Part shown: positions 11,259-24,000 of the stretch, in pieces
Layout: each line of letters starts with the position of its first letter
How positions within the stretch are numbered: position 1 is the first letter of the stretch
NCBI GenBank assembly: GCA_013399305.1
Contig: VXAI01000035.1
Coordinates: forward strand, 4,782,646-4,846,645
Source: Rostratula benghalensis
Taxonomy: Eukaryota > Chordata > Aves > Charadriiformes > Rostratulidae
Reading direction: 5' to 3'
DNA length: 64,000 nucleotides
The notes under the pieces: model-generated
Told to the model about the DNA's origin: nothing
What the model saw: only the letters and a program-made list of their open reading frames with translations
Database searches by the model: none
Program-made: the position numbers and the translations under genes

Positions 11259-14200
11259 TCCAGCATGCTTTATTCCGTTTAGCACATCACAGAATACAGT
11301 TTTCCCTGGCGTTCTGGCTTCTGTGCACAAAAGCAATTTTTCATCATTTACATCTGTCTTCCAGAATATTCATTCTTAAGGGGCAGAGGGTTTCAGTGTT
11401 GTCCATTCTTGTATGATGTTTCTACCCTGTCTGTTTTGTTATAAGTACTCACTTGTGTTAAGGGCTAGTTCTCAATAACAGGTATCACTGAACCACTTAA
11501 CCATGTATGGGAAAAACAGGCACAACTTTATGATCATAGCCATCTAAGGGAAGGTATAATTTTTAACTTGTAGCAAGGTTTCAATGACTGTGGACAAATT
11601 TGGGTCACCAAGTCTCTAAACTACAAGGTTTCTAAAGCTGCCCTGTTCTCTCTTTGCTCATTCTGTAGCTTCTTCGGGCACTGAATTGCAGCTTGTCCAG
11701 CTGTTAGGTTCATATCCTGGCTTCCTTCTGGCTCAAAATCATGTGTGTTCTGCTTTTTGCTGCATTCTTCTTTTGTACCTGTCTTTTGTAGGCTGGCAAA
11801 CAACAGACAGAGCGTCCTAAAGAGAACTGCTCTAAATACACGTTTGTGTTTCTTCAACCCCTCTCCTGGTCTCCTCTCACTCCTTCCAACCCTCTCCCAA
11901 ATTCCATTAATATTTACAGAACAAGAGGCAGTGCTCCAGCATTAGCCTCAAATTCAGAATGAAACTTTTCTGGCACTGTCTGCAGTTAATGTAGAAGACT
12001 ACAGAGGTTAGAAATGCACTTTTTCTTTTAAAGAAAAAAAAAATTAAAAAAAAAAGAAAGAAAAACAAAAGGCTTTTTCATATCCAACACACTAGATGAA
12101 TTGTGTTAGGTATAAATAGGCCTACAAAGACCAGAATGTATGTAAGAAAACATCAGTTTTGTTGTAAGGCAGAGGAACGTAAAATTGACTAAATTAAAAA
12201 TTCCTCAGCTTTAACTTATATGAACTCATTTTCACCATTGTCTCTTCAAACTTTGTGTGGGGAGAAAAAAGTACCTTCCTTCAGCTTACTGACTGACAGG
12301 ATAAGCAGTAAAATCAAAAAGTCAAATGAAAAGCTATACTGGATGTGAAAGAGAGCTGTGTTGATAGTTACACACGTCCACCAGTGAAGTTTTGCAAACA
12401 TAGATTTCATGGGCAAACCAAGAAATTGGGAGGGGAGTAGAAAGAGTGAAGAATTCAGCTAATTTGCATTGTTTTACTTGACCCCAGACTATTTTCTTTC
12501 ATTTCGCTTGTTCAGTGCATAAGTTGTATTTATAACCTTTACAAATTGACTTAATAATAAAAAGCCAAATTCAGAAGATAAATATTTCCATTCTTCTAAA
12601 TTGTTTTTTGTTTTCATGCTGTTTTATTCCTCAGAAAGGATTTGCAGACTTCACTGTAGTCTGCACGTGCTCTTGCTCCTCTGTGACCCTTTTCCGTGAG
12701 CGTTTCAAGACTTGCTTTTCCCTGGCCCTGGGAGGATGCCTGGTGTCCGTTTCCAGTTTGCCTGGGGTTCTGGCTACTGGTGACCTCAGCTAGTTGCCAG
12801 CAGACAGTTTTCTGGTTTTTGTTGTTTGGTTGGTGGTTTTTTTTTTTTAAAACTGTGTAAAGTAATTGGATTGCATCCATCTTGTTGTGAGGCCAAGGGT
12901 TCTTTCGGAGCACAGAAACTGCTCTGCATTCTTTAAATGTAGAAGGAGTTCATCTGCACGTTCTGTGGAAGATGATTTGGCAAAGTAGGCTAGAGAAGCT
13001 GGCTCTTCAGTCTGCATGTGCTGCTCTTCCTCTAAGGAATTGTGAGAACATATTTTAGCAAAGGATTCCTCAATCTATCAGATACCCCACAGTACATAGT
13101 CGCAGAAAAAGTTGGTTTGTTTGTGAGTTGGTTTTTTTTTTTTCCTATTCAATATGGATTTATTTATTTTTAAATTTCTGTCCTTCCAAGAAGATACCAA
13201 TACACACCTGTCTGTCCTTTACTCTGTAAATTTGTATGATGATTTTCTTTTTTTTTTTGCTTAAGAAGGGCTCTCTTATTTTTCTCTCTGCTCTCTCACA
13301 GTAGAAATTGGTTATCTCACTTTTGTGATGAACCTACATTTTCCAGATAAATGAAAACGTAGGGGTTTATTTTTCAAAACTGAAACAGTTGGATTGCTTT
13401 TTTGTTTTACTGGGATAAGCATCCATGATGCTCTGGGGAATGGAGAATGATCTAAAATAAGCCTAGCTGGTTTTTGTTGTTTATCTGTTTCTTTTTGCAT
13501 CTGTCTTAGTATTTATTGCTACCATCTGCATTTCATTTCAGGTTGTCTAATGTCTTATTCTGCATGTTCTGTGCCTATTCTCTTTACATAGCCTTGGGCT
13601 GTAATATCACCATTTGCCGACTTGAGATCCATTTCTATCTGTAACAAAATGAATTGCATTCATCTGTGTAATTCATTTCTAATGAATGCCTTGCTCCTCA
13701 TTAAACAGTGATTTACCTTTGTTTCCCTTTTCTACACTGTCAACACTAACCATTTTGAAGTCCTGTGGAGAGATGCTAATTTGAGAAAGGAAAAGTCAAT
13801 GCAACTAAGCACTTACAAATGCCATCCTCATTGGCACTTTCAAAAATATTCATAGGACACTTTGTGAAATAGAGTTTGCAGGTGGATAAGAAGACTCAAA
13901 ATGTTTTATTCTTCAGCTTTCAGTGTACAAAGACACCCCTTCAGACTTTAAATTCTCCTTGTCAATGTCTTGAATGGGTAGCCAAAATTGTGAGTCTTTT
14001 AAGACCTTGTCTGCTCTGCAAGAATTTTATGGATCACAGGCACATTTGGGACAACTATACTCTTGATTCACTGTCCCCTTTGCACCTTTTCAGCAATATT
14101 AGAATATTTCAACCTTGGTTTCAGAATGTCTTGAAGTACTTAGTTTTAAGATATGTTAGAAAATTTCAGACTCGAAAATAGTTTACATCGCTTTTCTTTT

Positions 14201-14899
14201 ACGGGATTCAAGGATTAGTATAATCACTTACTGGCTTTGTGTATCTGAAGGAAAAGGATTAGTAGCATTAACTAATGAAATAGGAGTCATACAGTAATTT
14301 TGTTAGAGATTTGGTCCATTCAGAACTTCTCTGTAATGCTCTTTGGACCTATCCTGCAGCATCCTCTTTCCCAGCCCTGCACTTTGCAGAACAGCAGAAC
14401 CTGCCATGGGTGCAAATAGTTGTGTATTGATGACAAGTGGTGGTTAGGGTAAAGCATGAGGTACCAAGTTTATTTTGATTTTAAATCTAAGCAGAGTTTG
14501 AACTGCACCAATGGATTATGAATGTGAAAATACTGCTGGTAAACATTATTTAAAGCAATAGAGATGTTTATTTAAAAGTTGTTTGATTTACAACATCTTA
14601 CAGTCTTATTTTAGTGATAGTACAAGCTACTCAGTGGTGCTGCTGTTCACTCACATGAATTTAGCTTGGCATTTTACAGTATTTACACTTGTGTTTGGCC
14701 AGATTGATCCCCTGTTGAAATGCTAGAATTGTCAGTGAGCATCAGCTGAGTTACACCGTGGAATAATTTGATGGTAGTATTACGAGGGGACTGAAGCATG
14801 GGAGGTTTTCCTTTAACTGGTCTTGCCTAAGTCATGGAGTATTTGAAACTAAGAACACTGATTAATGTAACAAAATTTTATTTTTAATATACGTTTTAG

Positions 14900-15033
14900 A
14901 GGACAAAACTGACCTTGAGAACAGTGTGATGCAGAAGAAAATTAAAATCCCCAAACTCTCTCTCAATCACGTAGAAGAAGCTGGGGAGGTTACAGATTAT
15001 GGGGAAGAAGATGTGGAGCTTAGACACAGTAAG
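14900..15033 (+). CDS. BEND5: BEND5 coding exon 2
   Basis: The exon is 134 bases, read as two bases completing a Glu codon plus 44 codons, and contains NSVMQKKIKIPKLSLNHVEE and YGEEDVELRHSK. This charged segment is typical of BEND5 just after the first exon. The acceptor is ACGTTTTAG ending at 14899. An alternative AG at 14900-14901 would remove two bases and break agreement with a phase-1 first exon. The donor is AAG|GTACTG, weaker than consensus, and is followed within about 10 bases by a long T-rich tract. It ends in phase 0, matching exon 3. Confidence 0.93.
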
Positions 15034-18000
15034 GTACTGAAGTCTTTCCTTTTTTTTTTAATCTTTTTTCCCCCTTTTTTTCCTTTTTTTTTTCTTCTTT
15101 TCTCTTTTTTTTTTGTTTTTTGTGTTGTTTTTTTTTTTTTTTTGGTTGGAAGTGCTTGAGGCATAATCAGATGTCATAGCTCAAGAATTTCAGGCCTGCT
15201 TTTGATCCCCTTAAAACACTGTGTTTGGTGAAATTGGGTCAAATTGTGTGTGGAGGGGTGGGGTACAGGTTTTCAAAACCTGATTTATGTGCAATTGAAG
15301 ATTTTCCTGTTTATACCCTCTGCACGGTTTAATTGCCATTTGAGATTTTTGGAATGATGCTCTTCTACTTTGGCTCAGAATGCTTTAGAAGTCACCAGTT
15401 ACATGGGTGTCCAGCAGTTGGCCTTGGTGGCACTTGTTGACCTATTGCACGTTGCTTGTCTGGAATTGGAAGGGGATGTTCTGAGAATTCCCAGCTACAG
15501 CAGTGGGTGAGAAGACAGATTGACAGGGCTGCATCCCTCCAGTGTAACTGCTAGTTGCCTTTTTAGGTCCAGATGTCAGAAACCCACTATGTAAATGTAT
15601 TTGTTTTTTGATATCAATGGTTTCTTTAAAAGTCTGCCAAACTTCAGAATAAAATGCTGCTCTGTGGCTTCATATGTTTTGCAGCTGCAGGAATGATACT
15701 AGTACATTTCTTCATGATGGGCCAACATTTTATTTTATTATTTTTTTTATAACATGCGTGGAGCAGGCATAACATCAAATAATCTCATTTTCTGCCACAT
15801 TACTCATGGATATTGTGGTATGGGAATTGATAGCGTCAGCTTCTTGTCTCTAACCTATGAGCTTCATTTGCTTTCCTTGCAATTGCTTGAAAGTTGAAAT
15901 GCTTTTTTCCAGATTTGGCCAATAAAGCTTAGTGAGTTTTACCTCTACTGTCACATGTTAATGCCACTCTCCAGGCCCCAGAAAAGAGGTGTTCTTTAAT
16001 TTGTAGGGTTTGTGCAAGTGACTGAAGGTAAATCTCTGCTGAGAGTTCAAAGGACAAGAAGCTTCTGTAATGCAGAACTAAAGTGGAAGGAATCTGTTGA
16101 TGAGGATGATGAGACTGGATGATATATTCTGTCTCCAGCTTCTGTGTTTTTCAGTTCCCTTTCAGTGTTTGCTGATAGGGTTAACTCAGTCACTTGCATC
16201 AGGCAGTTGGGTGAAGGTGCTAGAGAAATAGAGGAGGTTTTGTCTCCCAAAGTGTGGGAAGGACAAGCCCTCTGTTCACAAACCAGCTTTGGATGGTATG
16301 CTGCTTTCATCTCAGATGTCATTGCAGGTGACAAACATAGCACATAGTTGATTCTTCCTCTTACTTATCCGAAAATCAATTGTTGTCAGAAATCTAAATG
16401 TTAGGGGTAAGCTATAAAGGAGACGAGAACCAGATACTTTTTTTTTTTTAAAAAAAAGAAATTAATTATCTTTGTATATGGAGTCAAGTGACCTATATGC
16501 ACTCAGCCTGCAAGTGTTTCAAAACTGCGGAAAGAAAGGTCTCAGAAATTTGTGTATGTGTTCAGCTGAATTATGTGTGCATGATGGTTATGATGTATCT
16601 CCACAAGAATCTGTTAGGCAAAACATTTTTGCAGGCAGACTATGTCTTGCTTTTTTTGGAAAACAAGAATATTAACAGTTCCCAAGGCTGTAGAATTGTA
16701 ATGTGTATTACATCTCGTGGCTTTCCTAATTTATTTCTTTTTTATTGTAACATGCAGAGACAAGATGGGAGGAAACAAAGTGAAGGTACACACAAAAGCA
16801 TCGAAGCAGTTGTTGCTCGGCTTGAAAAGCAGAATGGGATGAGTCTCAGTAATACTTCCAGCCCTGAGGAGGCTTTTATGGAGACTTCAGAAAGCATGAA
16901 CAACATGGACGATGCTGTAGTTCCTCGGATTCTTTATGAAGAATTGCTGAGGAGTTACCAGCAGCAACAAGAAGAAATGAGGCACATTCAACAGGAGCTT
17001 GAGAGAACGCGGAGGCAGCTTGTGCAACAGGCAAAGAAGCTAAAGGAGTATGGGGCACTCGTGTCAGAAATGAAAGAGCTCAGAGACTTGAACAGGAGGC
17101 TCCAGGATGTACTGCTTCTAAGACTAGGTAGTGGTAAGTGCCGGACTTAAATGGGACTAGTTTTAATGAATTTTGCAAGTGTGATCAGTAGTAATGGAAA
17201 CGTATTTGAAGAATAGCTGTGGTTGTTAAACTGGACATTGAATGTTAAAAGGGTTTTCTGCAATGGCTGTACAATATGTGTCAAATTTGTATGCTCTGTA
17301 CGTCTGGGTTTTCCTTTAATGATAGTAGAGGTCTTTGTGCTGGTACGGTTGAATCAGAGTTCCATTTTAAGCAGCTGTATTTTAAAGAGTCTCTGACCTT
17401 CCCGTATATGCTGAAAAAGATAATAAAGCATCATCTGCAAAATATAGCAATATGTTCCAGTTTAAGAAGAAAAAAAAAAAAAACAAGAAGAAAGAAAAGG
17501 CAGTGGAATTAATATTTGGGTTAAAACTACTTTATTCTTTTCAGTTAGGGATTTTGTTTACTGTTATGTAAGTGATTGTGTTGCCTTCTGTTTTCTGCCC
17601 CTTCCTCCCATTAGCAGCTCATTAGAACGTGATTTATTCCTGAACTTCTTAGCAGTGGCTTTAAACAGCCGTGCTAGTTGAAAAATAATGGATTGTTAAA
17701 GGTTAATTCAAAAAATTTCTTATATTAGTGACCCGTTTATCAACACTTGTTACAAAATGCAGGTTTGTGTAATTTGGATTTAAATTTTAAGTATCCTGAG
17801 TCAATTGCTCATTTGTTTTGGTTTATAACAATTATTTAACCATTATGTTGGAATAAAAGGGAAAAAAGACAAAATAAAAAGCTCATCCTTTTTCATTGGA
17901 GATGGTACCCCTGGAATACCTTCAAATATTTTACTAATTTATTTGCTATTAGAATGTGGTACTGCTGTGTTGAAGATCTGCTCGGTGACTGATACTTTGT

Positions 18001-21000
18001 TCAAATTTGTGCATCCACACTTAGCATGCTGTTTCTTATGTCTGCCTTTGTGTACCTGGAAACTTGATTTTTGCATGTAAGTTGGATATTGGCTCTTCTA
18101 TGTGACTTGAAGGAGTGCATGCAGTTTGCATGTGGGTCTGAGTCCCATTCACCTTCAGACCCGAGCCCCAGAGAGCATGTGCCTGTGCTGTAGCATGTGT
18201 TAAGGTGTGCTGGCAAGTTTGGAGCCAGGTTCTTGAAGTAGCACCTGACAACTTAAACTGGGTGTTTGACTGTGAATGCTCATCATTGTTAACACTGTGC
18301 ATAATTAAAATGTCATGACTTACTACAAACATTCTAGTTAACTTTTTAAATAAAACTAAATAGGCAAGGTTTCCACAGCCTGAAAAATGTGATGTGGTTG
18401 GCAGTAGATTCCACTGAGCCTTCTAAAATTTTCCTTGGATGGAAAGATGTTTCTTCATCTGCAAGTAGTTAGCTGGAATTTATGTGAATGGAGCACCAGC
18501 CAGATGTTAGTAGGCAATGGGGCTGAACGGCGTAAAATACCAATTTAGTTGGTAGACTTGACAGCAGTTTGAGTGGTGAGACCAGCAATGAAATGAAGAC
18601 AGCTTCTGAATTCTCTCTCTCTCTTCTTTCACTTTAAGAAGGGGTGCATTTTTCATTTGAGCTGAATCAAGAAAGCTTACAAGAAAAAGAAAAATAAAAA
18701 AAACAAAAACCAAACCCCAAATCCTCTCAGAAAGAATGCTGAATCTTCCCTAAATACTTGAATATCCATTGTATCAGTCTGGCATCTGCTTTACAACTGA
18801 AAATAAATCTTGATTACATTGAAAACAAGTTCTTTTAATTTAAACACATACCTGGACAAATATGAATCATAGGTAACTTCCAAAGAATGCCCTTGTTCTT
18901 ATTACATGTGTGAAACTTTTTGATGGATGACAAAGTTAGGATTTGGCCCTAGGGGCTGTGTCCTGCACAGGGTGTGTGTTTCCTAAGACTCAGTGTTTTA
19001 ACAGCTGATAACTCCATTGCCTTTCCTTATCGCCTTATTCACAGTAGAGAAACACCCAGATTCTAGAAAGGTCAGTACAAAGTTTATGAAGGATTGGGAA
19101 AGGGAGACATCTTTGGCAAATTAAAAATTAGAAAGGCTGATGACAGTATGAAAAAGTGCTACTTTTAATCAAGAAACAGATAAAGACTTCATTAGTCTTC
19201 CTTACTTTTCCAGCTTATAAATGAAGTATGTTTGGGTATGTGAATAATCTATGGAAGTTGTTCAGAGAGTAGATTACGTTCTGAATTCATCTTCAGTTGT
19301 TGCAGCAATCTTTTACACCTAGAGTTTCAAATTACCTGTAATTTATGTTGCGCTGCACTTCTAGCAGGCTGGACTTAATGCAAACTAATTGCATTTCTGT
19401 TTCACCTTAGAGACTTCTGATTTCTTTGCATGAGATGACAGCTGTTTTGTGCTGATGAATTGCAGCTGTGGGAAACGCGTGCCTGTTGCCATTTTAAACT
19501 TGCAGATCAAATATAGAACAGCCTCTTGAGCTAACATTCAGTCAAGTATTCACTCTCCTAATTTCCCATCAATATGTTGATTTCAGTGAGAAGAGAGAAG
19601 TCAATGTATTCTGTTTCAGACCTAGGCCTTCATCTCTGCTACTAAACTTGAGTCGCTCTTGCGGGAAGAATGAGGTTCTTAATCTTTCACATGGTGACAC
19701 TGAATTGCTCTTTGTTTTAAAAGAGCCTCGAGAGCAGATGTGGTAAATGACAGTAGTGAAATCAGGACCGATCCGTGGGGATATAGTGAAGCTTCTTTAT
19801 GAATTTGATATGCTGCTGCCCAACAGATGCCTTCCTGGAGGAGGCAGGTATTTCACCAGGGCTCTAGGGGCCAAGGAATGGGTGAACACGATGACTGTCA
19901 TGGAAGAGGTTATGGTATCCCTCATCCGAGCACCCTGAGGAATGTGTGCAGCCAAAGCCTCTTTTCCCTTCCCTGCTTTGGGATCGGGAAGCCCTGCGAT
20001 TGCAGGATTTTGCAGTTTATCTGTAGTGTATTTTCAGGTACAAGAGAACAACCTGCCCTGTTTTTTATCAATAGGGAGTAAGGTGATTTAGAGAATTAAA
20101 TCGCTGGCTCTTCCCTGTAGGGCTCACTTTAAATAGTCCTTGGATTGCAAAAGATAAAAATTTCAATAACTTTTGAAAAAGTAGTCGTCTCCAGGGAAAG
20201 ATCTGTGCAGTTTGCTATGGCTGTGTATGGCCAGAAGTAGTGAAGCTGTATCAGAGTCCCTGATAAATACTGTATTTTCATGTTGTATTGCTAAGAATTG
20301 GCATTACTCTGAAGTCAGGGAATACTTTCACTTTCATTCATTCGTTCACATTCATTCATCAACACACACACAGCCCCCCTAGTGATTATTTTTAATCCCA
20401 GTTTAATTTCAGCGATCCAGTTTGCAGTGTCTTGCGACTGACACCAGGACAGGGAGAATGAAATGGTGTATGTGTCTTACCACATGTAAGGCATTGCTGT
20501 TATTCAGCTTTTCTAGATTTATTTGGCTTTTTGGTGTTAAAAAAAAAAAAAAAAAAAGAACAAAAGCCAAGATTTCTATCAAGTAGGAGTACAGGGAATA
20601 CCACATATATAATGTTTCCCCTTCTCAAAGTCCTCTTGTTTTCATTCAAAGGCTGGTAGGCCATTACAAATATGTATGTATCACTTTATCAGTTAATTTA
20701 TTTTGGCTTATTTAGTAATTTTTGATTAACATGTAGCCTAAGATGTATTTTCAAGGAAAAGAGGTGATGAAGGGAAGCCTTCTGCTGCTTCTTTGAAGTT
20801 GCTCGCCTCTCCGATATTATGGACGCTCAACAATCAAAACGAGAAAGATTTTGCAATAAAACACCCTTTCTCAGTTTTGAAGGATTGTCTTTTTTTTTTT
20901 TTTATGATCCTCATTTCCTAAGTGCTATCGTTATTAAGCCTTTAGATAGTGGTGTATATTTTTGTGTGTCCCATTCATCATCTTTAAAATAAGATGCAGA

Positions 21001-24000
21001 GCATGAGGGCTGCAGAGAGGGGAAACTTGCAGAGTTGTGGAGTTGTCTAATTGACAACACACCGGGCTGAAAATACTGTGTTTAGTGGCTAGTGAAGACT
21101 ACCTAATTAGAGAGGTAGATTTCTCTTTGGGAAGGAAAAATTAGGAGAATATAAAAGATGATGATAAAAGTTTTAAAGGCTTTTAAAAGTTGGGTGACTT
21201 CTAAGCAAGCGGTAAAGCGTGAGTTGCAACGGAGGGGTTTCTGACCTGTTAGAGCTGTCATTACTGTGGACTTCAATCAGATGTTTTCCTTGGGGAAAGC
21301 TTTTCTGGGAACCAAATCCCGGCTGTTTCAATATATGACTAAAAAAAGAGTAAAACACTTCTAAATAGCAACAAGTAAAAAGTGTTTAAACTGAGATAAA
21401 TGTTTCCTTCCAGGAAGAAGGTGGTTGTTCCTTGGTGTCTTCCTCAAAACTCAGTTTTCCAAGAAAACTCAAAATAGCTCTTTGTTGAAGAATGTGTTCT
21501 TAGAGTAACGGTTAGAAGATCACTTCTTAAATTCACACTGGCAATTATATCACCTGCCTCTGCTTGTTTAGGTGTGCCCACACCGAGATGTGTGTAGGCT
21601 TTGGGTGGTTTAATCAAGCCAGGTCTTTCCCTCAATCAGTGCTCTCAAGTTTAGAAAACTTAGTTTTTCTTGGCCATACCATTGTATATCCATGGTAGTA
21701 GAGGTGCTTATTAAGATCACTATGAAACTATAAAGCAAATGGTATATTTCTTGTGATTTCTCTGTGCCATACATGTAGCTCTTAAAATATGGAGCTGGTG
21801 GCAGTGCAGTGTAGGATTATCTGAGTTACCGAGACAATTTTTAGTTGTGAAGTGGCAGTCAGCTGAGAACTTTTAGCTAGCTATGGAGGTGGAGAATAAG
21901 CTGTAGAATAAATGTCAGATGCTGAGAATGGAGGAAATGCTGATATCGCCGTGTAGTAGTCAGTAAATCAAGTGTCACAAAGGAGGAGGAATGAATACTT
22001 TACTTGTTCCGGGTACAGGAACTATTTAAGATACGTGACTCGAGACATAAGTTGTGGTGCCAGCTTGACTTGCAGAGTTAGATCAATTCAGGGCTGGGTT
22101 TATGTGTGCAAACACCGAGGGGAGATCCTGACCTGTGACGGTGACCTGATTATTGAATTGTCATTTGTTGAAGATGTCAAGGTTGGGCTACGGAGAGCTG
22201 CAGCGCTCTCAGCTCCAACCCTGCTGCAAAGTAGTTCTTACAAGTGGGTGAGTTTATCCTTTTAGTTCTTGGAAGTGGCTGATTACCGTGGTGTCCAGAG
22301 TCTGAGCTGGCAACCTTGCTGTGTTGACAAACCACCGTCCCTGCCTGCTTGGAACTTCTGCTGGAGCTTCTCGTGAGCCCAGAGACAGACATCAAGAGAC
22401 AAGGATAGGCTGGGGGCCGTGGCCTCTTCCTAGACTTCTGGTCTAACACCTGCAATGAATGGAATATGAAATCCAGTTCATCAATTACTTTATTTTGTTT
22501 TTTTCTGTCTTTTTAGGAATGCTTTATAAATTTGATCTGGAAAAGAACAGTTGATGACTGACAAAATAATTATCCTCCTTTGAAGCCTCAAACATATGCT
22601 TAGTAGTATTCTGTTGTTTAATCTGTGTTTAATTTTTGTTGTTTGCATTAAAAATAAAATCAGTGTGTTGGATGGATTGGACAAGCAAAATTCTAATTAA
22701 TGTGCATTTTTTTAACCTTGGATACTCTTTCTGTGCATGATATTTTAGTATAAGTAGCCTAAGCCTGTTTCCTTTATAGCATTTCTGTAGATCCTCGCTA
22801 CTCTTACTATTTCTCTGTTATATCTAAAAAGATTTCAAATTTCTAGAAAATTTGTAATTCTATATGGATAATTTATGTAATTATTGCAGTAAATTACACA
22901 GGTTTCTCTGCAACTATATAGTAATTCTTATTTAAAGAGTTACTATTGTTGCTTTTGGTTTATAATTCCAGTGTCATTTTAACCTAATTTCTGTAGTGTG
23001 CATTGAAGCATTCTTACCCATACCTGTAATTGTCCATATGCTTTAAGAATAAAACATTTAAAGTTAAACATTTTAATGTTTATAAAGCAGAGTTACTTAT
23101 CCTGCTTTTATTTGTTGGTGTTCAGAAGTAGGATTTTGGTTTAGACCCTAACTTTAAAATGAACATGACTAATGTGTTACGTTGTGCTAACCATGGGTGA
23201 TGAAGTGATTGATTTTGTGTTCTCTGGGATAGCAGACAGCTCTCTTTTCTTAACTGTCTAGGACCTGCCATTGAGCTTGAAAAAGTAAAACCAGAAACAA
23301 TTGAGCCTGAACCCGAGGTACAGAAGACCTTCAGTGAGGAAGCAAATACATCAACATACTATCCTGCCCCCGTACCAGTAATGGACAAGTACATTCTCGA
23401 GAATGGAAAGGTATTTTAAATTAAATATAGCATGACTAATTTGTAAATGTCCATCAGGTGATTTTTCTCTTGGAATTTTCATGATCTTGGAGGTGTTGCA
23501 TGGTAGCAGCTTGTACAAACTTCCTCAGCTTTTATAGAGGCATGCTGTTACACTGAGGATAACTATGAAGTTATACAAATATGAACAGCATAGAAAATTA
23601 TCCTCCACAATGAGAGCAGCGAATGCTGTGCAACACAAGGAATATTAAATATGCATGCACATTGGCATAGTCTTCAGTTGGTGACAAACCACTGAATATA
23701 GACCAAAGTCAGGAACCCACATTATAAAGTTACATTACTCTGTTTAAAAGAAATACTTTTCCCTAAAAGGTCTTTAATGTTATAACGTGCTGTAGCCCTA
23801 TTGCAGAAAAACCTTCATGTTTTGGTTGAACTGGAGTCAAGTAGGTAATTATAAACCTGGGAATGAAAATTGGCTCCCTTGAATCCAGTAATAGTGCTGC
23901 CATTGAATTGAGCTGATGTAGTGCTACTTTGCAGATACTTTTTATAAAGTTGGCGAAATACCATCCAGCTACAGATTGCCTGAACCTGACTTGGTAGTTT

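Larger units (their letters stand above)
731..14899 (+). other. BEND5: BEND5 intron 1 (visible part)
   Basis: This is about 14 kb without a recognisable exon. It contains the G-rich repeat at 780-852, a 20-bp tandem duplication at 6863-6902, an A/CAAA-rich stretch at about 9075-9112, the CR1 copy at about 10748-11258 and A-rich runs near 12035-12070. The rest is unremarkable AT-rich sequence. It ends at acceptor AG 14898-14899. Open frames inside it, such as 1481-1678 and 7737-8153, show no recognisable protein similarity and look like chance ORFs. Confidence 0.7.

Noticed and set aside
11042..11266. Minus-strand open frames inside the CR1 copy
   Set aside because: They are antisense shadows of the CR1 ORF2 3' end.
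16488..16757. Upstream extension of exon 3 open frame as extra coding sequence
   Set aside because: The acceptor CATGCAG at 16757 and the family alignment place the exon start at 16758. The upstream part does not resemble BEND5.
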